The notes: generated by a model not told the origin, from the sequence alone. A DNA stretch of 64,000 nt from Phragmitibacter sp965284365 (GCA_965284365.1 OZ260079.1:1674001-1738000); one strand, 5' to 3'; shown: positions 1-9,818, numbered from the stretch's first letter. Made by a program: numbers and translations.

Positions 1-76
1 TTCTGGCAAGGGAAAGGCAGGCTGTCTTCTGAATTCGACATCCTCCATTCTGCTGTCACAATAGAACACCGACGAT

Positions 77-853
77 ATGGCGCTGGACCGGCTATTGCTC
101 CTGATTTCGACCATTGCCTTTTTGGCAGGGTTGCTCCATGCGATTGTGTCGATCAGGGCCGGATCGTGGAAGGAGAGCCGATGGCATATTTTGCCCATGG
201 CTGCGGGTTTTCTCTGCCAATGCGGATTTCTTTATCTGCGGGGCAATCAGCATGGGCGGTGCCCGATCACGAACCTGTTCGAGGTCTTCATCTTCATCGG
301 CTGGTGCATCGTGCTGCTGTATTTTCTGGTGGGCACGGCGTATCGGCTTTCTTTGTTGGGAGTGTTTACGGCTCCGCTGGTGGCGGTGCTGCAGACTATC
401 GTTTTGCTTTCCCCGCTGGATACACCTACACCGGTGAAGCCGCCCAATTATTGGGGTGAGTTGCACGCATCCGTGGCTTTGATAGCGTATGCGGCGTTTG
501 CCCTGGCATGTATTTCAGGGGTGATGTTTTTGATGCAGGACCGGCTGCTGAAGCGGCATAAGATCAATGCATTGTTCCATCAACTGCCGCCGATTCATCA
601 GCTTTCCAAGGCGATCCAGCGGCTGATCTTCTGGGGGGTGCTGCTGCTGGGTTTTGCGATGGCGATCACCTTCAAGATCCCGCAGAAAACGGGGGATTTG
701 AAGGTGGTGGTGTCCTGGGTGGTGCTAGGGCTTTATGCGGCGATCTATGCGGTGATGCTGTGGCGGGCGCTGACGGCCAAGCAAGTTGCGTGGCTGGCGG
801 TGGTGGGATTCCTGGTGCCGTTTGTGTCGCTGTGGGTGGTGACGAAGGTTTAA
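77..853 (+). CDS. CcsA/HemX-type cytochrome c assembly membrane protein
   Basis: Polytopic inner-membrane protein of 258 aa with about eight hydrophobic segments, fitting the cytochrome c assembly (CcsA/CcmC/HemX) family. The segment PPNYWGELHASVALIAYAAF near residue 120-140 matches the conserved core, which carries a histidine expected near heme in this family. The tryptophan-rich WWD heme-handling loop of true CcmC/CcsA is not evident, so a HemX-like role in heme supply or cytochrome c maturation is more likely than a synthase subunit. The ATG at 77 is preceded by no clear Shine-Dalgarno site. The window begins just upstream, so an operon partner such as hemA cannot be assessed. Confidence 0.8.
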   Translation: MALDRLLLLISTIAFLAGLLHAIVSIRAGSWKESRWHILPMAAGFLCQCGFLYLRGNQHGRCPITNLFEVFIFIGWCIVLLYFLVGTAYRLSLLGVFTAPLVAVLQTIVLLSPLDTPTPVKPPNYWGELHASVALIAYAAFALACISGVMFLMQDRLLKRHKINALFHQLPPIHQLSKAIQRLIFWGVLLLGFAMAITFKIPQKTGDLKVVVSWVVLGLYAAIYAVMLWRALTAKQVAWLAVVGFLVPFVSLWVVTKV

Positions 854-868
854 GTCTTAAGGACCTCA

Positions 869-1198
869 TTAAGGCACTCCGAAAGTTCTACATGGGCCAC
901 AGTATTGAAAGGCCTGCGGAGGGTGCGTGGTCAAAAGGTAATGCTCTCCTCGGTAGCTGGAGCCGCACTTTGGGCATGTTCCTGCGGTATTGTGGATTGG
1001 ATTAATGGGCTTTCTTCCAAGGGCTTGAGCGTGTTTGGCTACTGGCTTGGCGGTGCCAGGGACAATTGGGATATCCGATGTCTCATGCACTCTCAGCTGT
1101 TGGGCTTGGGCTCGGCGGTGAATCTTGAGGTGAGCAATGCCAGTGATCGAGACCAGTACCAAAAGGCCGAGCCAGGTAAGTTTTAGGATTCGGCCCAT
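869..1198 (-). CDS. Hypothetical small membrane-anchored zinc-ribbon protein
   Basis: Not a family I recognise by name. With the ATG at 1198 the product is 109 aa. It has an N-terminal hydrophobic segment (about residues 4-22, starting MGRILKLTWLGLLVLVSITG) that would anchor it in the membrane. The C-terminal part carries CPKCGSSYRGEH and then YCGPC, four cysteines spaced like a zinc ribbon. An in-frame upstream start at 1300 would put charged residues ahead of the membrane segment and is less attractive. It converges with the CcsA-like gene with only 15 bp between the stops. Function unknown; coding status is moderately likely because of the clean anchor-plus-zinc-ribbon structure. Confidence 0.5.
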   Translation of the reverse strand: MGRILKLTWLGLLVLVSITGIAHLKIHRRAQAQQLRVHETSDIPIVPGTAKPVAKHAQALGRKPINPIHNTAGTCPKCGSSYRGEHYLLTTHPPQAFQYCGPCRTFGVP

Positions 1199-1380
1199 GA
1201 TTGAGAGGTCAGATTCGGTTTGCTGATTCTGGTTTGATACTCTGAGGGCGATTTCGTTTATTCTATGGGTATCGGGTTTTGAATCGGGAGGTGGTAGCAC
1301 ATCTTGCCACCCGTAGGAGTTCAGTGACCCCGCCCTTGTTCACGGCCATATTCTGGAGCACGCGCCTCATCGTGAAACAC

Positions 1381-1410
1381 AAACGCCTTCCCGTTTCGGG
1401 GAAGGCGTTT
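1381..1410 (-). terminator. Hairpin terminator downstream of rpoC
   Basis: Inverted repeat with a 12-bp perfect stem (AAACGCCTTCCC paired with GGGAAGGCGTTT) and a short loop. It begins 35 nt after the rpoC stop codon. Read on the minus strand the stem ends in GGCGTTT followed by GTGTTT, a T-rich though interrupted tail. It most likely ends the long tuf-to-rpoC transcript. Confidence 0.75.
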
Positions 1411-1445
1411 GGGGGTTGAATTGAATCTGAGGGATTTTGAGCGGC

Positions 1446-4400
1446 TTAGCCGACGGCTTCTTCGTCCGCAGCAGTGGAGTACACTGCTTTCTCGGTCTCG
1501 TTGACCGTGAAGCTGCGATTGGACAGGAATCCAGTGCCAGCAGGGATGAGGTGACCCATGATGACGTTTTCCTTGAAGCCGCGAAGCATGTCGTTCTTCG
1601 CCAGCGTCGCTGCTTCGGTAAGAACACGGGTGGTGTCCTGGAAGCTGGCGGCGGAGATGAAGCTGTCCGTTTCGAGGGAGGCCTTGGTGATGCCAAGGAG
1701 GACTGGGTCGGCTTCTGCAGCCTTACCACCTTCCTGGGTAACACGGGCGTTCTCGTTCTCGAATTCCTGACGGTCCACCTGATCTCCCCAGAGGAAGGAG
1801 GTGTCGTTCGGTTCGGTGACCTTCACCTTGCGAAGCATTTGGCGGATGATGATCTCGACATGCTTGTCGTTGATCTCCACGCCCTGAGCACGGTAGACTT
1901 CCTGCACCTCGTTAACAAGGTGCTCACGGAGGGCCTGAGGCCCAAGAATCTCCAGGATTTCATGCGGCACGACCGGTCCTTCGGTGAGCTGGTCACCCTT
2001 GGTGACGACGTCATCGTTGGTGACAAGGATGTGCTTGTTACGGGCGATGAGATGCTCTTCCTGCTTGCCAGTCTTAGGCTCGGTAACGATGACCTTGCGC
2101 TTGCCACGGACGAGGCCGCCGATTTCGACGACACCATCAATCTTGGCAATTTCGCAGGCGTCCTTCGGCTTACGGGCTTCGAAGAGTTCCGCAATACGGG
2201 GAAGACCACCGGTGATGTCCTTGGTCTTGGAGGCCTTACGTGGCGTCTTGGCAAGGGTGGTGCCGGGTTCGACAGTCTCCTTGTTTTTCACGCCAATGTG
2301 AGCACCGGCAGGGATGGTGTAGCTCGCGATGATTTCCTTCGACTTCGGATCAACGATGACGATCTGCGGATGCATGTCTTCCTTGTGCTCGATAACGACG
2401 GTTTCTTCGTTACCGGTAGCCTGGTTGACTTCCTTTGTGATGGTGACGCCGGGCATCATGTCACGGAACTCGATCTTACCACCACGCTCGGTGATGATCG
2501 GCACGTTGTAAGGATCCCAAGTGACGAGAGTCTCGCCCTTCTTGATCTTGGTGCCACTTTCCTTGCCTACAACGGCGCCGAGAACGATCTTGTGAGACTC
2601 GAGCTCGCGGCCGCTATCGTCATGGATGGAGACGGTACCGTTCTTGTTGAGAGCGATCCAGCCTTCCGCCGTTTGCACGACACGCATGTCATTGTAGCGG
2701 ATGATACCAGCGTTCTTCGTGACGATGATCGGTTGCTTGAACGCGCCGGTGGCAACACCACCAACGTGGAACGTACGCATGGTCAGCTGCGTTCCTGGTT
2801 CACCGATGGACTGAGCAGCCACAATACCGACGGCTTCACCGACCTTCACCACACGGCTGGTGGCAAGGCTGAGGCCATAACACTTGGAGCAGCAGCCGCG
2901 CTTGCTTTCGCAAGTGAGCACGGAGCGGATCTTCAGTTTTTCGACACCAATTTTGACGAGGCTGTTGGCGATGTCTTCATTGATGAGCTGGCCGATGTGC
3001 ACAAGTTCCTGCTTCTTGTCCAAAGGATCATGAACGGTCTCGCAAGAGACGCGGCCATAGATACGAGTCTTCAAGTCCACGACTTCCTCATCACCCTGAT
3101 AGATGGAGGAAAGGGTGATGCCGTTGGCAGTGCCGCAGTCGTCTTCTGTGACGATCACGTCCTGAGCAACGTCCACCAGCTTACGCGTCATGTAACCGGA
3201 GTCAGCGGTCTTAAGAGCCGTGTCGGACAGACCCTTACGAGCACCGTGAGTGGAGATGAAATACTCCAGCACGGTAAGGCCTTCACGGAAGTTCGACGTA
3301 ATGGGCTGTTCGATGATTTCACCGGAAGGTTTCGCCATCAAACCACGCATGCCGGCGAGCTGCTTGATCTGCGTCTGGTTACCACGAGCACCGGAGGTGA
3401 CCATGATGTAGAGCGGATTGTGCAGTTTCTTGCCTTCGTTGTATTCGAGGGTGCGGAACACTTCCTTGGTGACTTCTTCACCAGCACCGGTCCAGATGTC
3501 GATGACCTTCTGCTGACGTTCACCATTGGTGATGATACCGCGCTGGTATTGCTTCTCCACCGTGGTGACTTCCGCACGAGCGCGATCAAGAGTCTTATAC
3601 TTCTCCTCGGGAATCACCATGTCGGTGATACCAATGGAACAGCCGGAGCGCATGGCTTCACGGAAGCCAAGAGTCTTCAGACGATCCAAGGCAGCAACCG
3701 TTTCCTGGTGACCAGACTTTTGGAAGCAGCGCCAGATGATGTCCGAGAGCTGTTTCTTGCCTACAACGCTGTTGTAGAAACCAAGTTCCAACGGCCAGAT
3801 TTCGCTGAAGCGAACTCGGCCAGGGGTGGTTTCAATAACCGCCTTAGTTGGGTCGCCGTAGGTGCGGCCCTTCTGGTTGTAGTCAGGATTCCGATAGAGA
3901 ACCTTTTGATTGATCTCGACGCCGCCTTCGCTGAGCGCGAATTCGATTTCGGAAGGATCATTGAAGAGAGGCAAACGAGCGACAACCTTCTTCTTGCCAT
4001 CATCCACATGAGGAAGCTCACGGAGATAGGTAAGAGCAAAGCAGCCGAGAGGAATGTCCTGCGAAGGGGTCATGACCGGCTTGCCACTGGCAGGGCTGAA
4101 CAGGTTGTTCGGCGCAAGCATAAGCAGGCGAGCTTCCATCTGTGCTTCGATGGAGAGCGGGACGTGAACGGCCATCTGGTCACCGTCGAAGTCAGCGTTG
4201 TAAGCCGTACAAACAAGGGGATGCACACGGATGGCTTCACCTTCAATGAGCTTCGGTTCGAAAGCCTGGATGGAGAGACGGTGCAGGGTTGGCGCACGGT
4301 TCAGGAGAACCGGGTGACCCTTCGTGACTTCATCAAGGATGTCCCAAACTTCCGGCGTGCGGCGCTCGATCATCTTTTTCGCGCTGCGGACGGTGTGAAC

Positions 4401-5591
4401 CAGACCGAGCTCTTTCAAGCGGCGGATGATGAAGGGCTCAAACAGGACGAGGGCCATCTTCTTCGGCAGACCGCACTGATTCAGTGTGAGATCAGGACCG
4501 ATAACGATGACGGAACGGCCGGAGTAATCGACGCGCTTACCAAGCAAGTTCTGACGGAAACGACCGGACTTGCCCTTGAGCATGTCGCTCATGGACTTAA
4601 GCGGACGGTTGCCAGCGCCGGTGACGGCACGGCCATGGCGGCCGTTGTCGAAGAGGGCGTCGACAGCTTCCTGAAGCATGCGCTTTTCGTTCCGGATGAT
4701 GACGTCCGGAGTCTTGAGCGAGAGCAGGTTCTTCAACCGGTTGTTGCGGTTGATGACGCGGCGATAGAGGTCGTTCAAGTCGGAGGTCGCAAAGCGGCCG
4801 CCTTCGAGAGGAACAAGGGGGCGAAGGTCTGGCGGGATGACCGGCAGGACTTCCATGACCATGTATTCAGGACGGGTGTGGGAAGCGGCAAAACCCTGGC
4901 AAAGCTTGAGGCGTTTTGCGATCTTCTTACGAAGCTGCTTGGAGCGGGTCTTTTTCATGGCCTGTTCCAGTTCCTTCGTCATCTCAGCCAGGTTGGCCTG
5001 GGCAAGAATGTCGCGGATGGCTTCGGCACCCATACCCACGCGGAATGCGTCCGAGCCGTATTGGTCTTCACCTTCACGCAGTTCCATTTCCGTGAGGAGC
5101 TGGCCGCGGAGGAGGGGGGTATTCCCTGGATTCACCACGATGTAATCTTCGTAGTAGATCACGCGCTCCAGCGAACGGGCCGTCATGTCGAGCATGAGGC
5201 CGATGCGGGAAGGCATGCACTTGTAGAACCAGATGTGGGTGACGGGCACGGCCAGTTCGATGTGGCCCATGCGCTCACGACGGACACGGGAGAGGGTGAC
5301 CTCAACGCCGCAACGGTCGCAGATGACGCCCTTGTGCTTGATGCGCTTATACTTGCCGCAGGCGCACTCCCAGTCCCGGGTGGGACCGAAGATACGCTCG
5401 CAGAACAAGCCGCCTTTTTCGGGCTTGAACGTGCGGTAGTTGATGGTTTCAGGATTCTTGACTTCGCCATTGCTCCAGGAACGGATGCGATCGGGCGAAG
5501 CGACGGAGATCGAGACCATGTCGAACCCGCCGGTCTTGTGAGACTCCCCGAAAAGTTCCTTCAAATGACTGTCGAAGTTGGTTTCTTTCAT
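1446..5591 (-). CDS. rpoC: DNA-directed RNA polymerase subunit beta'
   Basis: Largest RNA polymerase subunit (1381 aa), forming the catalytic centre with beta. The N-terminal zinc finger is visible near residue 74 (CACGKYKRIKHKGVICDRCG). The Mg-binding NADFDGDQMAVH motif lies near residues 464-475. The second cysteine cluster CESKRGCCSKCYG is near residue 890. Length matches the usual beta' without large lineage insertions. The ATG at 5591 lies 27 bp after the rpoB stop, so the two genes are co-transcribed. No Shine-Dalgarno site precedes the start; the leader is C/A-rich (CCACCCAGCAGCACCT). Confidence 0.99.
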   Translation of the reverse strand: MKETNFDSHLKELFGESHKTGGFDMVSISVASPDRIRSWSNGEVKNPETINYRTFKPEKGGLFCERIFGPTRDWECACGKYKRIKHKGVICDRCGVEVTLSRVRRERMGHIELAVPVTHIWFYKCMPSRIGLMLDMTARSLERVIYYEDYIVVNPGNTPLLRGQLLTEMELREGEDQYGSDAFRVGMGAEAIRDILAQANLAEMTKELEQAMKKTRSKQLRKKIAKRLKLCQGFAASHTRPEYMVMEVLPVIPPDLRPLVPLEGGRFATSDLNDLYRRVINRNNRLKNLLSLKTPDVIIRNEKRMLQEAVDALFDNGRHGRAVTGAGNRPLKSMSDMLKGKSGRFRQNLLGKRVDYSGRSVIVIGPDLTLNQCGLPKKMALVLFEPFIIRRLKELGLVHTVRSAKKMIERRTPEVWDILDEVTKGHPVLLNRAPTLHRLSIQAFEPKLIEGEAIRVHPLVCTAYNADFDGDQMAVHVPLSIEAQMEARLLMLAPNNLFSPASGKPVMTPSQDIPLGCFALTYLRELPHVDDGKKKVVARLPLFNDPSEIEFALSEGGVEINQKVLYRNPDYNQKGRTYGDPTKAVIETTPGRVRFSEIWPLELGFYNSVVGKKQLSDIIWRCFQKSGHQETVAALDRLKTLGFREAMRSGCSIGITDMVIPEEKYKTLDRARAEVTTVEKQYQRGIITNGERQQKVIDIWTGAGEEVTKEVFRTLEYNEGKKLHNPLYIMVTSGARGNQTQIKQLAGMRGLMAKPSGEIIEQPITSNFREGLTVLEYFISTHGARKGLSDTALKTADSGYMTRKLVDVAQDVIVTEDDCGTANGITLSSIYQGDEEVVDLKTRIYGRVSCETVHDPLDKKQELVHIGQLINEDIANSLVKIGVEKLKIRSVLTCESKRGCCSKCYGLSLATSRVVKVGEAVGIVAAQSIGEPGTQLTMRTFHVGGVATGAFKQPIIVTKNAGIIRYNDMRVVQTAEGWIALNKNGTVSIHDDSGRELESHKIVLGAVVGKESGTKIKKGETLVTWDPYNVPIITERGGKIEFRDMMPGVTITKEVNQATGNEETVVIEHKEDMHPQIVIVDPKSKEIIASYTIPAGAHIGVKNKETVEPGTTLAKTPRKASKTKDITGGLPRIAELFEARKPKDACEIAKIDGVVEIGGLVRGKRKVIVTEPKTGKQEEHLIARNKHILVTNDDVVTKGDQLTEGPVVPHEILEILGPQALREHLVNEVQEVYRAQGVEINDKHVEIIIRQMLRKVKVTEPNDTSFLWGDQVDRQEFENENARVTQEGGKAAEADPVLLGITKASLETDSFISAASFQDTTRVLTEAATLAKNDMLRGFKENVIMGHLIPAGTGFLSNRSFTVNETEKAVYSTAADEEAVG

Positions 5592-5618
5592 AGGTGCTGC
5601 TGGGTGGTTCGAGATGAA

Positions 5619-8600
5619 TTACAGGCCGACGGCTGGATGGTACGTTGAAGTCGTGATTTCTTCCTCGCCGGTATGGCGGTTCACGACCTTCACGTCCAGG
5701 CCGAGGCTTTGCATTTCCTTGATGAGAACATTGAAGGACTCCGGAGTGCCCGCTTCGAGAGAATTGTCACCTTTGACGATGCTTTCGTAGATGCGGGTAC
5801 GACCCTGGACGTCATCCGACTTAACGGTGAGAAGCTCCTGCAGCGTGTAAGCTGCGCCGTAAGCTTCAAGGGCCCACACTTCCATTTCACCGAAGCGCTG
5901 GCCACCGTATTGGGCCTTACCGCCGAGCGGCTGCTGGGTGACGAGGGAGTAGGGTCCGACAGCACGGGCGTGAATCTTGTCCGCCACAAGGTGACCAAGT
6001 TTCAACATGTAGATGTAGCCAACGACGACCTCTTGCGAGAAGCGCTCGCCGGTGCGGCCATCAACAAGATAGCTTTTGCCATTGAGGCCGACCCATTCGA
6101 AGCCGGGAACTTTCTTGGCTTGCGCCAGGTACTCCATGATCTGGGATTCCTTGATACCGTCGAACACAGGGGTGGCGACCGTGAAGCCGAGTGCCTTGGC
6201 AGCGATGCCAAGGTGGGTTTCAAGCACCTGGCCCACGTTCATACGGGAAGGCACGCCGAGGGGGTTCAAGCAGATGTCAACAGGGGTGCCGTCATCAAGG
6301 AAAGGCATGTCTTCCTCAGGCACAATGGTTGCCACAACGCCCTTGTTACCGTGACGGCCGGCCATCTTATCACCAACGCTGAGCTTACGCTTGCTGGCGA
6401 TGAAGACGCGAACCTGTTTGATCACGCCGGATTCCATTTCTTCACCCTGTTCGATGCGATCCAGGGAGCGCTCACGCTCGATGTCGGCTTCGTCGAACTT
6501 CACCTCGAAGGCGGCGACGATGTCCATGATCTTGTTACGGATCGGGGACTGATCGATTTCCACCGTGCGGTAGTTCTCGGCAAGGGTGCGGAGAAGGGTC
6601 TTGGTGATTTTCTTGTTGGCCTGGATGATGACTTCACCTGTCTCGCCATTGACGACGTCGAGGTTGATCTTTTCATTCAGGAGAATCTCGGAGAGTTTCT
6701 CAGTGAGCTGCTCGGTTAGCTGCTCGACCTTGTTCTTATGCTCGTCCGTGATCTGCTTGAGCTGCTTCTTCTGCTCGCTAGGGCTGAGGCGTTCCTTATC
6801 GGCGCCGTTACGGGAGGAAACCCGCACGTCCATAACGATACCGGTGCAACCGGAAGGAACGCGAAGAGAAGTGTCTTTTACGTCTGCAGCCTTTTCACCG
6901 AAGATGGCGCGCAGGAGGCGTTCTTCAGGGGCGAGTTCGGTTTCGGACTTCGGAGTGATCTTGCCGACAAGGATGTCGCCAGGCTTCACTTCCGCACCGA
7001 TGCGGACCACGCCGTCTGCGCCAAGGTTACGAAGGGCTTCGTCACCGACGTTCGGGATATCCCGGGTGATTTCTTCAGGGCCCAGCTTGGTATCGCGAGC
7101 GCCCACTTCGAAATCTTCGATGTGGATGGAGGTGTAGATATCCTCCGTCACGACGCGACGGCTGATGACGATGGCATCTTCGAAGTTGTAACCATTCCAT
7201 GGCATGAAAGCCACGAGCATGTTACGACCGAGAGCGAGTTCACCGTTGTCCGTGCAAGGACCATCGGCGAGGACGTCGCCTTTCTTGATCTTCTGGCCGC
7301 GATGCACGAGCGGACGCTGATTGATACAGGTGCCTGCGTTGGAACGCATGAACTTGCGCAGCGGATAGAAATGCACGCCCTTGTCAGGATCGGTGTGAAC
7401 CTTGGAAGGATCCGTGGCGAACGCTTTTTCGCTGACGGGAAGCTGACCGTCCTTGGTGACGATGATGAAATCCGCAGTGGCGGCAGCCACGATGCCACCG
7501 GCATCGGCGACGATCACGGACTGCGAGTCACGAGCGGCTTTGCCTTCCATACCGGTGCCCACGAAAGGAGCTTCGGCTTCAAGGAGAGGCACACCCTGAC
7601 GTTGCATGTTCGAACCCATGAGGGCTCGGTTAGCATCATCGTGCTCGAGGAAGGGAATCAAGGAAGCAGCGACGGACACCATCTGCTTTGGTGAGACGTC
7701 CATGAGCGTGGCCTGCGTCGGGGTAACTTCAAGGAAGTCACCACGATAGCGGACGGACACGCGCTCGCTTTTGAAGTTGCCTTTGTCATCAATGACGTTG
7801 TTCGCCTGGGCGACATGGTGGTTTTCCTCCATGTCCGCGGTCAGGTAATCAATCTTGTCCGTGACGATGCCGTTTTCGACGCGGCGGAACGGAGTTTCGA
7901 TGAAGCCGAACTCATTGATGCGTGCATAGCTGCAGAGCGAGTTGATCAGACCGATGTTCGGACCTTCCGGAGTCTCAATGGGGCAGATACGGCCGTAGTG
8001 GGACGGATGAACGTCACGCACTTCGAAGCCGGCGCGGTCGCGGTTCAGACCGCCAGGCCCGAGGGCTGAGAGACGACGCTTGTGGGTCAGTTCGGCCAGA
8101 GGATTGATCTGGTCCATGAACTGGCTCAGCTGGGAGCGAGCAAAGAAGTCGCGAACAACGGCGCTGAGCGCCTTTGGATTGATGAGCTTCTGCGGCGTCA
8201 TCACGTCCATGTTCACGTCAAACAAGGTCATACGTTCTTTCACCAGACGCTCCGTGCGGGCAAGGCCCACGCGGCACTGATTGGCGAGGAGTTCACCCAC
8301 GGCCCGCACGCGGCGGCTGCCAAGGTGATCGATATCATCAAGCACGCCTTCACCTGCGCGAAGCTTGAAGAGGTAACGAACTGCCGAGACGACGTCATCC
8401 GCAATAAGGATGCGCTCTTCGGAATTGACCTTGATGCCGAGCTTCTGGTTGATCTTGTAACGGCCGACGCGGGTAAGGTCGTAACGCTTGGGATCAAAGA
8501 AGAGACGCTTAACAAGGGAACGAGCGTTCGGGATGGTCGGCGGATCTCCAGGGCGGAGACGGCGGTAGATTTCCTTGAGGGCTTCGTCTTCGTCGTGCGC

Positions 8601-9461
8601 AGGATCTTTGCGCAGGGAGGCGATGATGAGGTCGTCCTGCGTCGCGGTGACGCATTTGACGGTCTTCTTCTCCAGCGTGATCAGCTGGCGGACGATGCCG
8701 AGGGTAAGAGGCTCGTAAGCGCGGGCGACGATGAGTTCGCCGTCCAGGATGTCCTGGAAGATGACTTTTGAGGCGAGATCTTCCTCCGTCATGGTCTCAC
8801 GGAGCTTCAAATCTTCGATCTGATAGAACAGCTTGAGGATGTCTTCGTCGCCAGGATAGCCAATGACACGCAGGAGCGTGGTGGCGAGGAACTTCCGACG
8901 ACGACGGCGGCGGTCGAGGTAAACGTAAAGGAGGTCGTTCGTATCGAACTGAACTTCGAGCCAGGTGCCGCGGTCAGGAATGATGCGGAAGCCGAAGAGC
9001 CAGCGGCCATTGAGGTGCTGCTGGGTTTCGAAACAGATACCGGGGGAGCGGTGGAGCTGGCTGACGACGACGCGCTCGGCGCCGTTGATCACGAAGGTGC
9101 CGCGGGTGGTCATCATGGGCAGTTCGCCCATGTAAACACGCTCCTGCTTGGCGCCGGCTTCGTCTTTCAATTCATAGGTGACGTAGAGCGGGGCGCTGAA
9201 GGTCTCCGCCTCACGGATGGCCTGGAGCGGGTTGAGCTTCGGTTCTCCGATTTCATACTGCGTGAAATTCAGAGACATTTTGCCATCGTAACTTTCGATG
9301 GGGAAAACTTCACGGAAGACGGCCTGCAGTCCCAGGTCTTTTCGCTTACTAGGAGCGATATCTTTTTGGAGAAATTCCTCGTAACTTTTAAGCTGAATCT
9401 CGATCAGATTCGGCGGTTCGACGGGCTCCTTGATTTTGCCAAAATTAATGCGCTGGGACAT
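5619..9461 (-). CDS. rpoB: DNA-directed RNA polymerase subunit beta
   Basis: Beta subunit of RNA polymerase, 1280 aa. The start at 9461 gives MSQRINFGKIKEPVEPPNLI, the normal family N-terminus. The open frame runs upstream to 9617, but the extra 52 residues are low-complexity and lie in the leader. The rifampicin region (SQLSQFMDQINPLAELTHKR and RDVHPSHYGRICPIETPEGP) is intact, as is GDKMAGRHGNKG. The C-terminal GQRFGEMEVWALEAYGAA contacts beta'. A 357-bp leader with an attenuator-like hairpin separates it from rplL; rpoC follows 27 bp later. No Shine-Dalgarno site is visible. Confidence 0.99.
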   Translation of the reverse strand: MSQRINFGKIKEPVEPPNLIEIQLKSYEEFLQKDIAPSKRKDLGLQAVFREVFPIESYDGKMSLNFTQYEIGEPKLNPLQAIREAETFSAPLYVTYELKDEAGAKQERVYMGELPMMTTRGTFVINGAERVVVSQLHRSPGICFETQQHLNGRWLFGFRIIPDRGTWLEVQFDTNDLLYVYLDRRRRRRKFLATTLLRVIGYPGDEDILKLFYQIEDLKLRETMTEEDLASKVIFQDILDGELIVARAYEPLTLGIVRQLITLEKKTVKCVTATQDDLIIASLRKDPAHDEDEALKEIYRRLRPGDPPTIPNARSLVKRLFFDPKRYDLTRVGRYKINQKLGIKVNSEERILIADDVVSAVRYLFKLRAGEGVLDDIDHLGSRRVRAVGELLANQCRVGLARTERLVKERMTLFDVNMDVMTPQKLINPKALSAVVRDFFARSQLSQFMDQINPLAELTHKRRLSALGPGGLNRDRAGFEVRDVHPSHYGRICPIETPEGPNIGLINSLCSYARINEFGFIETPFRRVENGIVTDKIDYLTADMEENHHVAQANNVIDDKGNFKSERVSVRYRGDFLEVTPTQATLMDVSPKQMVSVAASLIPFLEHDDANRALMGSNMQRQGVPLLEAEAPFVGTGMEGKAARDSQSVIVADAGGIVAAATADFIIVTKDGQLPVSEKAFATDPSKVHTDPDKGVHFYPLRKFMRSNAGTCINQRPLVHRGQKIKKGDVLADGPCTDNGELALGRNMLVAFMPWNGYNFEDAIVISRRVVTEDIYTSIHIEDFEVGARDTKLGPEEITRDIPNVGDEALRNLGADGVVRIGAEVKPGDILVGKITPKSETELAPEERLLRAIFGEKAADVKDTSLRVPSGCTGIVMDVRVSSRNGADKERLSPSEQKKQLKQITDEHKNKVEQLTEQLTEKLSEILLNEKINLDVVNGETGEVIIQANKKITKTLLRTLAENYRTVEIDQSPIRNKIMDIVAAFEVKFDEADIERERSLDRIEQGEEMESGVIKQVRVFIASKRKLSVGDKMAGRHGNKGVVATIVPEEDMPFLDDGTPVDICLNPLGVPSRMNVGQVLETHLGIAAKALGFTVATPVFDGIKESQIMEYLAQAKKVPGFEWVGLNGKSYLVDGRTGERFSQEVVVGYIYMLKLGHLVADKIHARAVGPYSLVTQQPLGGKAQYGGQRFGEMEVWALEAYGAAYTLQELLTVKSDDVQGRTRIYESIVKGDNSLEAGTPESFNVLIKEMQSLGLDVKVVNRHTGEEEITTSTYHPAVGL

Positions 9462-9600
9462 AGACGGGGTGGCTGGGTGTTGGCAACTGATTGAAAAAAC
9501 CGGCGTGGTGACCGGAGTAGGCTGGGGAAATCGGGCGGGAGCATTCCGAGGCGGCGCAGCGTGGCAACCGGTCGGTGGATGAACCCTATGTCGTGGGGAC

Positions 9601-9634
9601 AAAAACACCCTCGGCACCGAGAGGCGCCGGGGTG
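9601..9634 (-). terminator. Attenuator-like hairpin between rplL and rpoB
   Basis: On the minus strand CACCCCGGC pairs with GCCGAGGGTG, a nine-base-pair GC-rich stem with one bulged A and a ten-base loop, followed at once by TTTTTG. This is the form of an intrinsic terminator. Because rpoB and rpoC lie downstream and must be expressed, it should act as a partial terminator. That would parallel the known rplL-rpoB attenuator of Escherichia coli. Confidence 0.7.
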
Positions 9635-9765
9635 GAAAAACAGCTTACGAAATGGCGAGAGTCATCCGACCCAAGCTGCATCCCAGTACCAGCGTGAACG
9701 CTGAAGGAGGAATGGAGCAGGGAGGGAAGATCTAACATTACGGGAGTGATGCTTTTTCGGGAATT

Positions 9766-9797
9766 CCATGCTTTGCCAGGGGGATGGCAAAACATGG
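9766..9797 (-). other. Hairpin 3' of rplL
   Basis: Inverted repeat CCATG-C-TTTGCCA / TGGCAAA-A-CATGG: 12 paired bases with one internal mismatch and a six-base loop, starting 21 nt after the rplL stop codon on the transcribed strand. It has no T-run, so it looks more like an mRNA-processing or stability element than a terminator. It could also be an RNase III substrate, as in the equivalent E. coli spacer; that is inference. Confidence 0.5.
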
Positions 9798-9818
9798 ATT
9801 GGTTTGGAAATAGAAAGA

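Larger units (their letters stand above)
9462..9818 (-). other. rplL-rpoB intergenic leader (357 bp)
   Basis: Unusually long gap for an otherwise tight operon. No coding region is supported here. It holds two hairpins on the transcribed strand: a stem at 9766-9797 soon after rplL, and a T-tailed terminator-like hairpin at 9601-9634 about 140 nt before rpoB. No convincing sigma-70 promoter was seen between the attenuator and rpoB. Confidence 0.6.

Noticed and set aside
1437..5648. A 1403-codon open frame antisense to rpoC on the plus strand
   Set aside because: It mirrors rpoC almost end to end, resembles no protein family, and arises because rpoC rarely uses the codons whose complements are stops. 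Similar long antisense frames cover rpoB and gltB.
9462..9617. N-terminal extension of rpoB by 52 residues
   Set aside because: The extra residues are Pro/Arg/His-rich, unlike any RpoB, and coincide with the leader and attenuator. MSQRINFGKI at 9461 is the normal start.
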